From Kriegella sp963975415 (GTDB lineage: Bacteria; Bacteroidota; Bacteroidia; Flavobacteriales; Flavobacteriaceae), in NCBI RefSeq assembly GCF_963975415.1, contig NZ_CAXBGN010000005.1:310001-374000 (forward strand): a stretch of 64,000 bases of DNA, given 5' to 3'. Of the stretch, positions 44,080 through 51,767 are shown piece after piece. Position 1 is the first letter of the stretch. Each line of letters starts with the position of its first letter. A program made the translations under genes and the position numbers. The notes beneath the pieces were generated by a model that ran no database searches, was not told the origin of the DNA, and saw only the letters and a list, made by a program, of their open reading frames with translations.

Positions 44080-44544
44080 TTAACGTTCAAAAACTTTCAC
44101 GAATTCTTGACAGACAACAATCATACTTTCACGGGGCATACGCCCAAAAGGTTTGAGTTCCCGCTCATAGTAATCCCAGTGCACACGTTTCCAATATTCA
44201 AGACTTTGGTCTCCTTCCCCTTCAAGTCGGGCATAAGCCGCATCGATACTAAAATAGGGTTTGAGTCTTGCCGATGTTGTTCTGACGATACATTGTGCCA
44301 TACCGTCCCAATCGGTAATTACCATAAAATCACCGATTTTTGGTAAGGGCTCATTGCGGTACTGCAATCCAAGCAGTGATGGTGTAGTGGCCTTTTTGAT
44401 GCCTTTTTTAACAAGTTTTACGCAATCATTGGCATCCTTCTCATTATCACAAAAGTGAATCACTTTGGGTGCATCTACAAAAGCATACTCAAGATGGGCA
44501 TCTAAAAAATCGCCCCACATATTTCTGGCCGAAGCGTTCTCCAT
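44080..44544 (-). CDS. ASCH-domain protein
   Basis: A 154-residue ASCH-domain protein (a PUA-like fold thought to bind RNA; some members are amidohydrolases acting on modified nucleosides). The core is seen in VKLVKKGIKKATTPSLLGLQ, KIGDFMVITDWDGMAQCIVRT and the C-terminal EYWKRVHWDYYERELKPFG. Monocistronic, convergent to the Gfo/Idh gene and unrelated in function to the sugar island around it. Confidence 0.86.
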   Translation of the reverse strand: MENASARNMWGDFLDAHLEYAFVDAPKVIHFCDNEKDANDCVKLVKKGIKKATTPSLLGLQYRNEPLPKIGDFMVITDWDGMAQCIVRTTSARLKPYFSIDAAYARLEGEGDQSLEYWKRVHWDYYERELKPFGRMPRESMIVVCQEFVKVFER

Positions 44545-44680
44545 TATTAGTTTTCTAATCTATTACTTTTGCCTAATTTTTTCTTTGATTTATTCAAAGC
44601 AATGGTAAATTAGGCTATAACCCTTAAATTAAAGCGAATGATCGATTAATACCATCAACTTGACGTTCTCTAGCTTCTTT

Positions 44681-46384
44681 TTATGAAAATTTGCCGGCTT
44701 TAAATTGTTTCGCCGCATGGCTTGCGGCTCTTGCTGTGAATGCCATATAGGTTAATGAGGGGTTTACACAGCTCGAAGAAGACATAAAAGCGCCATCTGT
44801 GACATATACGTTCGGTACCAAATGAATTTGATTGTTTTTGTTTACAATCGAAGTTTTCGAATTATGGCCCATTCTGGCCCCTCCCATTTCGTGTATTCCC
44901 AATCCCGGTCCAGTGGCATTGTCATAAACCGATATGTCTTTGAAACCTGCCGCCTTGAATGTAGCAGCTATTTCTTTTTTTATGTCTTCACGCATGTTGT
45001 ATTCATTCTCTTTGAATTCCACATCAAAGTCCAATTGAGGTAAACCCCATTGGTCTTTTTCTGTAGTGCTCAAAGTCACTCTATTGTCATCATAGGGTAG
45101 AAATTCCCCAAAACCTGTTGCCCCGATACTCCAATTTCCAGGTTTTAAAATTTCCTTTTTCAAATCCGCTCCATAACCCAGTTCTGCAACCGACTCTGAC
45201 CAATCGCCTCTGCTCGCACCTCCCTGAAACCCAAAACCACGGATGTAATCTTTGCGTTTGGTTTTTTCGTCAAGATTGACAAAACGGGGAATATAGAAGC
45301 CGTTGGGCCTTCTGCCTTTGTAATACTTGTCTAAATGACCAGCTACTTTTGCACTCGCTCCCAATTGGTAGTGGTGGTCCATGATACCTCTTCCCAAGGC
45401 ATCGGAATCATTACCTAATCCGTTGGGGAATCGTTTCGATTTTGATTGTAATAAAATGCCGACCGAGGCCATCGAGGAGGCACATAAAAAAATGACTTTG
45501 GCTTTAAATTCAAGTTTTTCATGTGTTTCGGCATCTATTACCCGAACCCCGGTGGCTTTTTTAGTAGTATCATCATAAATGACTTCATGTACGATGGAGT
45601 TCGGTCTAAGTGTCATATTTCCGGTGCGTTCGGCAGCTGGTAGCGTAGAAGAGTTGCTGCTGAAGTATCCGCCGAAGGGGCAACCTCTTGAACATCTATT
45701 TCTGTACTGGCAGGGCTGTCGGCCTTCAAAATCTGCTTTCCGGTCTGTAATATGGGCAACCCGGCCGATGGTTAGTAATCTTCCATCGTCAAATTGCTTT
45801 TCCATTGAAGATTGCAGGTCTTTCTCCACACAGTTTAGGTCCATCGGTGGTTGGAATTTTCCATCAGGAAGATGTTTTAACCCCAGGTTTTGACCGCTTA
45901 CCCCAATGTATTCTTCTACTTTGTCATACCATGGTGCGATATCATTGTAACGTACGGGCCAATCAACGCCAACCCCGTCTTTTTTATTTGCTTCAAAATC
46001 TACGTCGCTCCATCTATAGCATTGTTTCCCCCAAGTAAGTGATCGACCGCCAACATGATATCCCCTTATCCAATCAAAACGCTTCGTTTCTACATATGGG
46101 TGGTCGAGGTCATTAACAAAAAAATGCTTGTTATCTTCTTTTGGAGCCCAGCCGATTCGGGCTTGTACATGTTGTTTTCTCTTGTCTTCCTTTGAAAGTT
46201 CCCCTTTGAGCTCATAATCCCAAGGGTCATCGTTCATGGTCTTGTAATCTTTGATATGTTCTACCATCGGCCCCCGTTCCAAGACCAAGGTTTTTAGTCC
46301 TTGTTCGCAGAGTTCTTTAGCCGCCCAGCCCCCACTAATTCCAGTACCCACAACGATGGCATCATATTCTACTTCTTGATTCAT
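44681..46384 (-). CDS. GMC-family FAD oxidoreductase, copy 2
   Basis: Close paralogue of the enzyme at 38438-40150, 567 aa. It has the same FAD motif (VVGTGISGGWAAKE), Cys cluster (PCQYRNRCSRGCPFGG), active-site GIHEMGGARMG (Gly replacing Thr of copy 1) and C-terminal NPSLTYMAFTARAASHA. It has no adjacent subunit-3 gene and no signal peptide, so it must share the subunit encoded at 37791 or another elsewhere. The frame is open to 46459, but the ATG at 46384 (MNQEVEYDAIVVG) matches copy 1. Divergent from the isomerase gene at 46542. Confidence 0.92.
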   Translation of the reverse strand: MNQEVEYDAIVVGTGISGGWAAKELCEQGLKTLVLERGPMVEHIKDYKTMNDDPWDYELKGELSKEDKRKQHVQARIGWAPKEDNKHFFVNDLDHPYVETKRFDWIRGYHVGGRSLTWGKQCYRWSDVDFEANKKDGVGVDWPVRYNDIAPWYDKVEEYIGVSGQNLGLKHLPDGKFQPPMDLNCVEKDLQSSMEKQFDDGRLLTIGRVAHITDRKADFEGRQPCQYRNRCSRGCPFGGYFSSNSSTLPAAERTGNMTLRPNSIVHEVIYDDTTKKATGVRVIDAETHEKLEFKAKVIFLCASSMASVGILLQSKSKRFPNGLGNDSDALGRGIMDHHYQLGASAKVAGHLDKYYKGRRPNGFYIPRFVNLDEKTKRKDYIRGFGFQGGASRGDWSESVAELGYGADLKKEILKPGNWSIGATGFGEFLPYDDNRVTLSTTEKDQWGLPQLDFDVEFKENEYNMREDIKKEIAATFKAAGFKDISVYDNATGPGLGIHEMGGARMGHNSKTSIVNKNNQIHLVPNVYVTDGAFMSSSSCVNPSLTYMAFTARAASHAAKQFKAGKFS

Positions 46385-46417
46385 ATTGTTTTTTTTTGTT
46401 TTAATTCTGATGGTTTT

Positions 46418-46480
46418 CCTATATTTATGACTTCCCGAGGAAAAAGGTAGAAAGGGCATTTTTCAAGAAATAAATATAGG
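46418..46480. promoter_or_regulatory. Inverted repeat in the divergent GMC-2/isomerase promoter region
   Basis: CCTATATTTAT (46418-46428) and ATAAATATAGG (46470-46480) are perfect 11-base arms around 41 bases, centred in the 157-base divergent gap. Position suggests a shared operator or looped site. Confidence 0.42.
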
Positions 46481-46541
46481 ATTTATTCTTAATAACACCT
46501 CATTTTTAAAAAACATAGAAACATAATAGAACACTATATAA

Positions 46542-47594
46542 ATGAAAACAATTAAAGGACCAGCCGTTTTTTTGGCACAATTTGTAGATAGCAAGGCACC
46601 GTTCAATTCTTTGGACGGTATGTGTAAATGGGCATCTGATCTGGGATACAAAGGAATTCAAATACCTACTTGGGAAAGTTTTTTGATCGATATCGATAAG
46701 GCTGCCGAGAGTCAAACATATTGTGATGAGCTCAAAGGAAAAGTGAATTCATACGGTCTGGAAATCACAGAGCTGTCAACACATTTGCAAGGGCAGTTAG
46801 TTGCCGTAAACCCGGCCTATGACCTTATGTTCGATAATTTTGCGCCCGATAAGGTCAAGAATAACCCAAAGGCCCGCACGGAATGGGCAGTTGATGTGGT
46901 TAAAAAGGCTGCAACCGCTAGCCGAAGATTAGGACTAAAGGCCCACGCTACTTTTTCAGGGGCATTATTGTGGCATACTTGGCACCCTTGGCCACAGCGG
47001 CCAGCGGGATTGGTGGAAATGGGGTTTGAAGAGCTGGCTAAGCGATGGATGCCTATTTTAAATCATTTTGATGAAGAAGGCGTTGATGTTTGTTATGAGA
47101 TACACCCTGGCGAAGACCTTCATGATGGTGATACTTTTGAACGCTTTCTCAAGGCAACGGGTAATCACAAAAGGGTGAATATACTGTACGATCCAAGTCA
47201 TTTTGTATTACAGCAACTCGATTATGTCGAGTACATCGACCACTATCACGAATTCATACGTTCGTTTCATGTGAAAGATTCAGAGTTTAACCCTACAGGA
47301 AAGAAAGGGGCTTTTGGAGGATACAATGATTGGGGCGACCGGGCAGGCAGGTACCGTTCTTTGGGAGATGGTCAGATTGATTTTAAAACTATTTTCTCAA
47401 AGCTAACACAATATGGTTGTGATGTTTGGGCGGTTATGGAATGGGAATGCTGTATTAAAAGTCCGGAGCAGGGTGCACGGGAAGGTGCAATTTTTATTCA
47501 AGACCACATTATTGAAGCGACCGAGAAGACTTTTGATGATTTTGCGGGAGCAGCAATCGACAAATCTGTTTTGAAGAAAATACTAGGAATTTAA
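46542..47594 (+). CDS. Cytoplasmic sugar phosphate isomerase/epimerase
   Basis: TIM-barrel isomerase of the AP-endonuclease-2 type, 350 aa, without a signal peptide. Metal ligands are visible in CYEIHPGEDLHDG (Glu), ILYDPSHF (Asp, His), FHVKDSEF (His, Asp) and VWAVMEWEC (Glu). Homologues accompany Gfo/Idh/MocA and DUF1080 proteins in Bacteroidota sugar clusters. It is the first gene of a rightward unit followed 19 bases later by DUF1080 lipoprotein 1. Likely acts on a keto- or deoxy-sugar intermediate after import. Confidence 0.9.
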   Translation: MKTIKGPAVFLAQFVDSKAPFNSLDGMCKWASDLGYKGIQIPTWESFLIDIDKAAESQTYCDELKGKVNSYGLEITELSTHLQGQLVAVNPAYDLMFDNFAPDKVKNNPKARTEWAVDVVKKAATASRRLGLKAHATFSGALLWHTWHPWPQRPAGLVEMGFEELAKRWMPILNHFDEEGVDVCYEIHPGEDLHDGDTFERFLKATGNHKRVNILYDPSHFVLQQLDYVEYIDHYHEFIRSFHVKDSEFNPTGKKGAFGGYNDWGDRAGRYRSLGDGQIDFKTIFSKLTQYGCDVWAVMEWECCIKSPEQGAREGAIFIQDHIIEATEKTFDDFAGAAIDKSVLKKILGI

Positions 47595-47613
47595 AAATTA
47601 TAAACTGAAAGAA

Positions 47614-48372
47614 ATGAGAAAACTAGGAATGGTTTTACTAATGGCGATATGTATTGCTAGTTGTAAAGACAAGGCGGAAAAAGAATCAGGCGATGTTTCA
47701 ACAGAGCCGGCTACGGAGTCTTTGAGCCAAACGAATTCAACGGATGAATGGGTTACACTTTTCGATGGAACCTCTTTAGATGCGTGGGAACTTTACCAAG
47801 GGGGCGATCCGGGAGCTTACTGGAAAATTGAAGATGGCGCTCTCGTCTTTAATCCACCCACAAAGAAGGAAAAAGGTCAGATTTTAGATATCGTGAGCAA
47901 GAAAGAGTATACCAACTTTGTCCTGTCGCTGGAATGGAAGATTTCAGAAGGAGGGAATAGTGGTATTTTCTGGGGCATCAACGATGATGAAAAGTTTGTA
48001 AAACCGTATCACACAGGAATGGAAATTCAAGTGCTTGACAATGAAAAGCATCCCGATGCTAAAAACGGAACTACCCATCAGGCCGGTGCGCTTTACGATT
48101 TGGTCGAACCATCAAAAGATGCGACAAAGCCAGTCGGGGAATGGAACACTTGTGTTATTACCATCGATCATAATACCAATAAAGGGAGCTCTGTACTCAA
48201 TGGGGTAGAAGTAGCTGCTTTTCCAGTTGGAGGCGAAGAATTGGAAGCCTTGTTGAAGGGAAGTAAATTTGAGAAATGGGAAGGCTTTGCAAAGTTTAAG
48301 ACGGGAAAAGTTGGGCTTCAAGATCACGGTGATGTGGTTGCTTTTCGAAATATAAAAATAAAGGAGCTGTAA
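47614..48372 (+). CDS. DUF1080 lipoprotein (3-keto-glycoside hydrolase family), 1
   Basis: A 252-residue lipoprotein: signal with lipobox CIASC (Cys17), a linker rich in E, S and T, then a DUF1080 beta-sandwich. The sandwich starts WVTLFDGTSLDAWELYQGG and contains GNSGIFWGI, QVLDNEKHPDAKN and the end VGLQDHGDVVAFRNIKIKEL. The family is now named 3-keto-disaccharide hydrolase; members cleave glycosides whose C3 has been oxidised. With two GMC 3-dehydrogenase-type enzymes nearby this fits a periplasmic cleavage step. Confidence 0.92.
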   Translation: MRKLGMVLLMAICIASCKDKAEKESGDVSTEPATESLSQTNSTDEWVTLFDGTSLDAWELYQGGDPGAYWKIEDGALVFNPPTKKEKGQILDIVSKKEYTNFVLSLEWKISEGGNSGIFWGINDDEKFVKPYHTGMEIQVLDNEKHPDAKNGTTHQAGALYDLVEPSKDATKPVGEWNTCVITIDHNTNKGSSVLNGVEVAAFPVGGEELEALLKGSKFEKWEGFAKFKTGKVGLQDHGDVVAFRNIKIKEL

Positions 48373-48476
48373 AAAAATTAGGCAGCCGGTGATTAAGGGT
48401 ATAAGTGCCACCTTTAAATGCCGGCGGTCTCTTTTTATTAAGGGCGCTTATTTCTTTAACACAGGATACTCTAAAA

Positions 48477-49295
48477 ATGAAAAATTTCTTTTTGTTCGCA
48501 ATATGTTCAATGTTCGTAACGATTTCTTGCCAAGAAAAAGTAAAGATAGATCCACTGGAGCCCAAAGAAAAGGAAGATCAAGTTATTGTACACGAAGAAT
48601 ATACCGGAACCGAACCAACGAAACCGGAAGAAACAGAGTTTTACGAACCTACCGTGCCAAGGGTAGAGCCTTCTCGCGAAGGTAGCCCGCCCAGTGATGC
48701 CATAGTTCTCTTTGATGGCACCAGTCTAGACGGATGGGTAAGTTCAAAAGATGATTCGGCTGCTGATTGGATTTTAAACGATGATGGCAGTATGACGGTG
48801 AAAGATAAGGCCGGTGATATAGAAACCAAACAGCATTTTGGTGATATTCAATTACATATTGAATGGCGCTCTCCTAAGGAAGTGAATGACGAAGGACAAC
48901 ATAGGGGAAATAGCGGTATTTTTTTAAACGGCCTTTATGAGTTACAGGTATTGGATCAAAATAACAACCCCACCTATGTAAACGGACAAGTAGGGTCAAT
49001 TTATAAACAACACGTTCCTTTGGCAATGGCTTCAGTGCAAAGTGGGGAATGGAATACCTACGATGTTATTTACCACGCCCCGGCATTCAATGCAGATGGG
49101 GCAAAGATAAAATCTGGCACTATAACCGTTTTGCATAATGGGGTTTTAATTCAAGACCATGTGGAAATTAAGGGTACGACGCCTTACATCGGCTGGCCTA
49201 AGAACCCTTCGCATGGCAAGGGCCCCCTTAAACTTCAAGATCACGGAGACAATAGTCGGGTTAGCTACCGAAATATTTGGGTAAGAGAATTGTGA
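48477..49295 (+). CDS. DUF1080 lipoprotein (3-keto-glycoside hydrolase family), 2
   Basis: Second DUF1080 lipoprotein, 272 aa. The signal peptide (MKNFFLFAICSMFVTISC) with Cys18 is followed by an acidic, proline-rich linker (LEPKEKEDQ, KPEETEFYEPTVP). The DUF1080 domain has AIVLFDGTSLDGWVSSKDD, RGNSGIFLNGLYELQVLDQ and the end PLKLQDHGDNSRVSYRNIWVREL. It differs from its neighbour by a long insertion-bearing active-site face (SIYKQHVPLAMAS), so a different glycoside is likely. Start set at ATG 48477; the longer frame to 48405 lacks a signal peptide. Confidence 0.92.
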   Translation: MKNFFLFAICSMFVTISCQEKVKIDPLEPKEKEDQVIVHEEYTGTEPTKPEETEFYEPTVPRVEPSREGSPPSDAIVLFDGTSLDGWVSSKDDSAADWILNDDGSMTVKDKAGDIETKQHFGDIQLHIEWRSPKEVNDEGQHRGNSGIFLNGLYELQVLDQNNNPTYVNGQVGSIYKQHVPLAMASVQSGEWNTYDVIYHAPAFNADGAKIKSGTITVLHNGVLIQDHVEIKGTTPYIGWPKNPSHGKGPLKLQDHGDNSRVSYRNIWVREL

Positions 49296-49299
49296 TATT

Positions 49300-49653
49300 A
49301 TGGATTGGGTGCCGTTGCTTGAAATCATCGTTTATGGTGCAATTTTTATTGCGACAGGATTACTGATGAAATGGTATCCTCCAAAAAAGATAAATAGCTT
49401 TTACGGTTATCGCATCAAGCGGAGCATGTCAAGCCTTCAAGCATGGGTATTTGCTAATAAAACGAGTGCCTCCATATTTTTAAATTCAGGGGTCTTACTA
49501 TTGGTTTTTGGAATTTTGGTCTATGTCGTTTTTCCAGAAAAGGCACATCTTATTACCCTTATTGTCATGCTGCTATGCGCAGGTGGCGGGATATATTTTT
49601 GTGAAAGATTGCTCAAAAAGCGATTCGATAAGAACGGGAAGCCAAAAAACTAA
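49300..49653 (+). CDS. SdpI-family membrane protein
   Basis: A 117-residue protein with three hydrophobic helices (about residues 5-23, 61-79, 86-105). The family motif PPKKINSFYGYRIKRSMSSLQAWVFAN is diagnostic of the SdpI/YhfL C-terminal domain. SdpI gives immunity to a cannibalism toxin in Bacillus, but most Bacteroidota members have no such context, as here. The ATG lies 4 bases after the DUF1080 stop, suggesting readthrough from the sugar operon. Confidence 0.87.
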   Translation: MDWVPLLEIIVYGAIFIATGLLMKWYPPKKINSFYGYRIKRSMSSLQAWVFANKTSASIFLNSGVLLLVFGILVYVVFPEKAHLITLIVMLLCAGGGIYFCERLLKKRFDKNGKPKN

Positions 49654-49662
49654 CAATCTCAG

Positions 49663-49670
49663 TATCTTTG
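49663..49670 (+). promoter_or_regulatory. -7 promoter element TATCTTTG for yicC-gmk-nadD
   Basis: Exact TAnnTTTG match 20 bases upstream of the yicC ATG at 49691; the operon therefore has its own promoter. Confidence 0.55.
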
Positions 49671-49690
49671 CCAAAATTTAAAGTCAATTT

Positions 49691-50548
49691 ATGATTCAAT
49701 CCATGACCGGTTTCGGGAAGCATGTAATACAACTTCCTTCCAAAAAAATCACCGTAGAATTAAAATCACTGAACAGTAAAAGTCTGGATTTGAATGCGCG
49801 AATGCCATCGGCCTATCGCGAAAAAGAGCTTGATTTGCGTAAAATTATTGCAAGTTCGTTGGTGCGGGGCAAGGTTGATTTTGGTTTGTATGTAGAGTTT
49901 ACCGGTGATGAGACCTCTGCCGAGGTAAATGAGGCCGCTATTCGTAATTATATGAAACAATTTGGGAGTATTGCCGATGGCGATGATCTGCGTTTGTTGG
50001 AAATGGCCTTGCGTATGCCCGATGCCATGAAAACAGAACGGGAAGATATTGATGAGGAGGAATACAAAGCGATACAATTGGCACTTAAAGAGGCCTTGAC
50101 GGAAATCAATATCTTCCGGTCTGAGGAGGGCAATGTTCTTGAGAAAGATTTTTTAGATCGTATTGCAAACTTGAAGGTCTTGCTTGAAAAAGTAACGGAA
50201 ATGGATCCTGAGCGACAAGCAGATGTACGGGCCCGATTGGAGAAGGCCGTTGCAGATCTAAAAACGGATGTCGACGCGAATCGTTTCGAGCAGGAGCTGA
50301 TATACTATTTGGAAAAATATGATATAACCGAGGAAAAGGTACGACTCAATAATCACTTAGAATATTTTGGAACAACCCTACGATCAGACGATTCAAACGG
50401 AAAGAAATTGGGTTTTATTTCACAGGAAATCGGTAGGGAAATCAATACGATCGGGTCTAAGGCCAATTATGCCCCTATGCAACAATTGGTCGTTCAGATG
50501 AAAGATGAACTAGAAAAGATCAAAGAACAAATGTTGAATGTACTATGA
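49691..50548 (+). CDS. yicC: YicC/YloC-family endoribonuclease
   Basis: A 285-residue member of the YicC family (endoribonuclease implicated in RNA turnover). The N-terminal signature is MIQSMTGFGK, the middle motif is VELKSLNSKSLDLNARMP, and the conserved C-terminal core GKKLGFISQEIGREINTIGSKA leads to the acidic end MKDELEKIKEQMLNVL. It overlaps gmk by 4 bases (ATGA at 50545-50548). The order yicC-gmk-nadD is standard in Flavobacteriia. Confidence 0.95.
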   Translation: MIQSMTGFGKHVIQLPSKKITVELKSLNSKSLDLNARMPSAYREKELDLRKIIASSLVRGKVDFGLYVEFTGDETSAEVNEAAIRNYMKQFGSIADGDDLRLLEMALRMPDAMKTEREDIDEEEYKAIQLALKEALTEINIFRSEEGNVLEKDFLDRIANLKVLLEKVTEMDPERQADVRARLEKAVADLKTDVDANRFEQELIYYLEKYDITEEKVRLNNHLEYFGTTLRSDDSNGKKLGFISQEIGREINTIGSKANYAPMQQLVVQMKDELEKIKEQMLNVL

Positions 50549-51135
50549 GCAAAGGAGGAAAACTTATTATATTTTCAGCACCATCGGGCAGTGGTAAAAC
50601 GACTATAGTGCGTCACCTTTTGGAACAGCCCGATCTGAATCTGGCCTTCTCGGTCTCGGCCACTTCGCGACCTCGAAGAATGAAGGAGAAAAACGGTGAA
50701 CACTATTATTTTATGTCCGTTTCGGAATTCAAGAATCATATTAAAAATGATGATTTTTTAGAATGGGAAGAGGTTTATCGCGATAATTTTTATGGAACGC
50801 TGAAGAGTGAGGTTGAGCGTCTTTGGGCAGAAGGAAAAAATGTGATTTTTGATATTGATGTTGTGGGTGGCCTTCGAATCAAGAAAAAATTCCCTGAAGA
50901 AACCTTGGCAGTTTTCGTAAAGCCGCCGAGTGTCGATGAACTGAAAATACGATTAAAGAAACGTAGTACTGAGAGTGAAGATAAGATAAACATGCGTGTC
51001 GCCAAAGCCTCAGTTGAAATGGCGACCGCACCGCAGTTCGATACTATTATTAAAAATTATGATTTAGACACAGCACTGAAAGAGGCCCATCAGCTTGTTG
51101 CAAAATTTGTTGGTGTCGAAGTAAATGTAAAGTAG
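50545..51135 (+). CDS. gmk: Guanylate kinase
   Basis: Phosphorylates GMP to GDP with ATP. The P-loop is APSGSGKTT at residues 12-20. GMP-binding segments are SVSATSRPRRMKEKNGEHYYF and the EWEEVYRDNFYGTL stretch, with IFDIDVVGGLRIKK following. Length of 196 aa is normal. Translationally coupled to yicC and 2 bases before nadD. Confidence 0.97.
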   Translation: MSKGGKLIIFSAPSGSGKTTIVRHLLEQPDLNLAFSVSATSRPRRMKEKNGEHYYFMSVSEFKNHIKNDDFLEWEEVYRDNFYGTLKSEVERLWAEGKNVIFDIDVVGGLRIKKKFPEETLAVFVKPPSVDELKIRLKKRSTESEDKINMRVAKASVEMATAPQFDTIIKNYDLDTALKEAHQLVAKFVGVEVNVK

Positions 51136-51137
51136 TA

Positions 51138-51722
51138 GTGAAGCAAGTAGGACTCTATTTCGGTACTTTTAATCCTATTCATGTTGGGCATCTGATTATT
51201 GCGAACCATATGGTCGAATTTTCCGATTTAGACGAAGTTTGGTTTGTAATTACACCCCAGAGCCCCTTTAAGACCAAACAATCTTTGTTACATAATAATC
51301 ATCGCTATCAAATGGTCTATGAAGCTACTGCCGCTTACGCTAAATTGAAGCCATCTAAGATAGAATTTGACTTGCCGCAGCCCAATTACACGGCTCACAC
51401 TTTGGTGCATCTGACCGAGCAATATGGAACGGAATATAGGTTTTGCCTTATTATGGGGGAAGACAACTTAAAAGGCTTTCACAAATGGAAGAATTACGAA
51501 GTTATCTTGGAGAATCATGATCTTTATGTCTATCCCCGAATTTCAAAAGGTGAGGTAGAACATCGTTTTAACGGTCACCCGAAAATTCATAGGGTTGATG
51601 CACCCATTATGGAAATTTCTTCTACGTTCATCCGTAAAAGCCATGAGGAAGGCAAAAATATTAGACCATTATTGCCTGATGCCGTTTGGAAATATATGGA
51701 CGAAATGAATTTTTATCGGTGA
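51138..51722 (+). CDS. nadD: Nicotinate-nucleotide adenylyltransferase
   Basis: Adenylates nicotinate mononucleotide in NAD synthesis. The nucleotidyltransferase motif is YFGTFNPIHVGH (His15, His18), and the second motif is EISSTFIRKS near residue 162. Length of 194 aa is normal. The start is GTG at 51138, two bases after the gmk stop, with no ATG that preserves the GTFNP strand; the GTG is therefore secure. Confidence 0.95.
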   Translation: MKQVGLYFGTFNPIHVGHLIIANHMVEFSDLDEVWFVITPQSPFKTKQSLLHNNHRYQMVYEATAAYAKLKPSKIEFDLPQPNYTAHTLVHLTEQYGTEYRFCLIMGEDNLKGFHKWKNYEVILENHDLYVYPRISKGEVEHRFNGHPKIHRVDAPIMEISSTFIRKSHEEGKNIRPLLPDAVWKYMDEMNFYR

Positions 51723-51767
51723 TTATAGAAATTTTTTTATATCATGGAAAGGGGTATTAAAGTATGC

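Noticed and set aside
49300..49653. SdpI-like protein as an immunity gene for a toxin system
   Set aside because: No SdpC-like toxin or regulator lies nearby; the neighbours are sugar hydrolases and yicC, so a toxin-immunity role is not supported.
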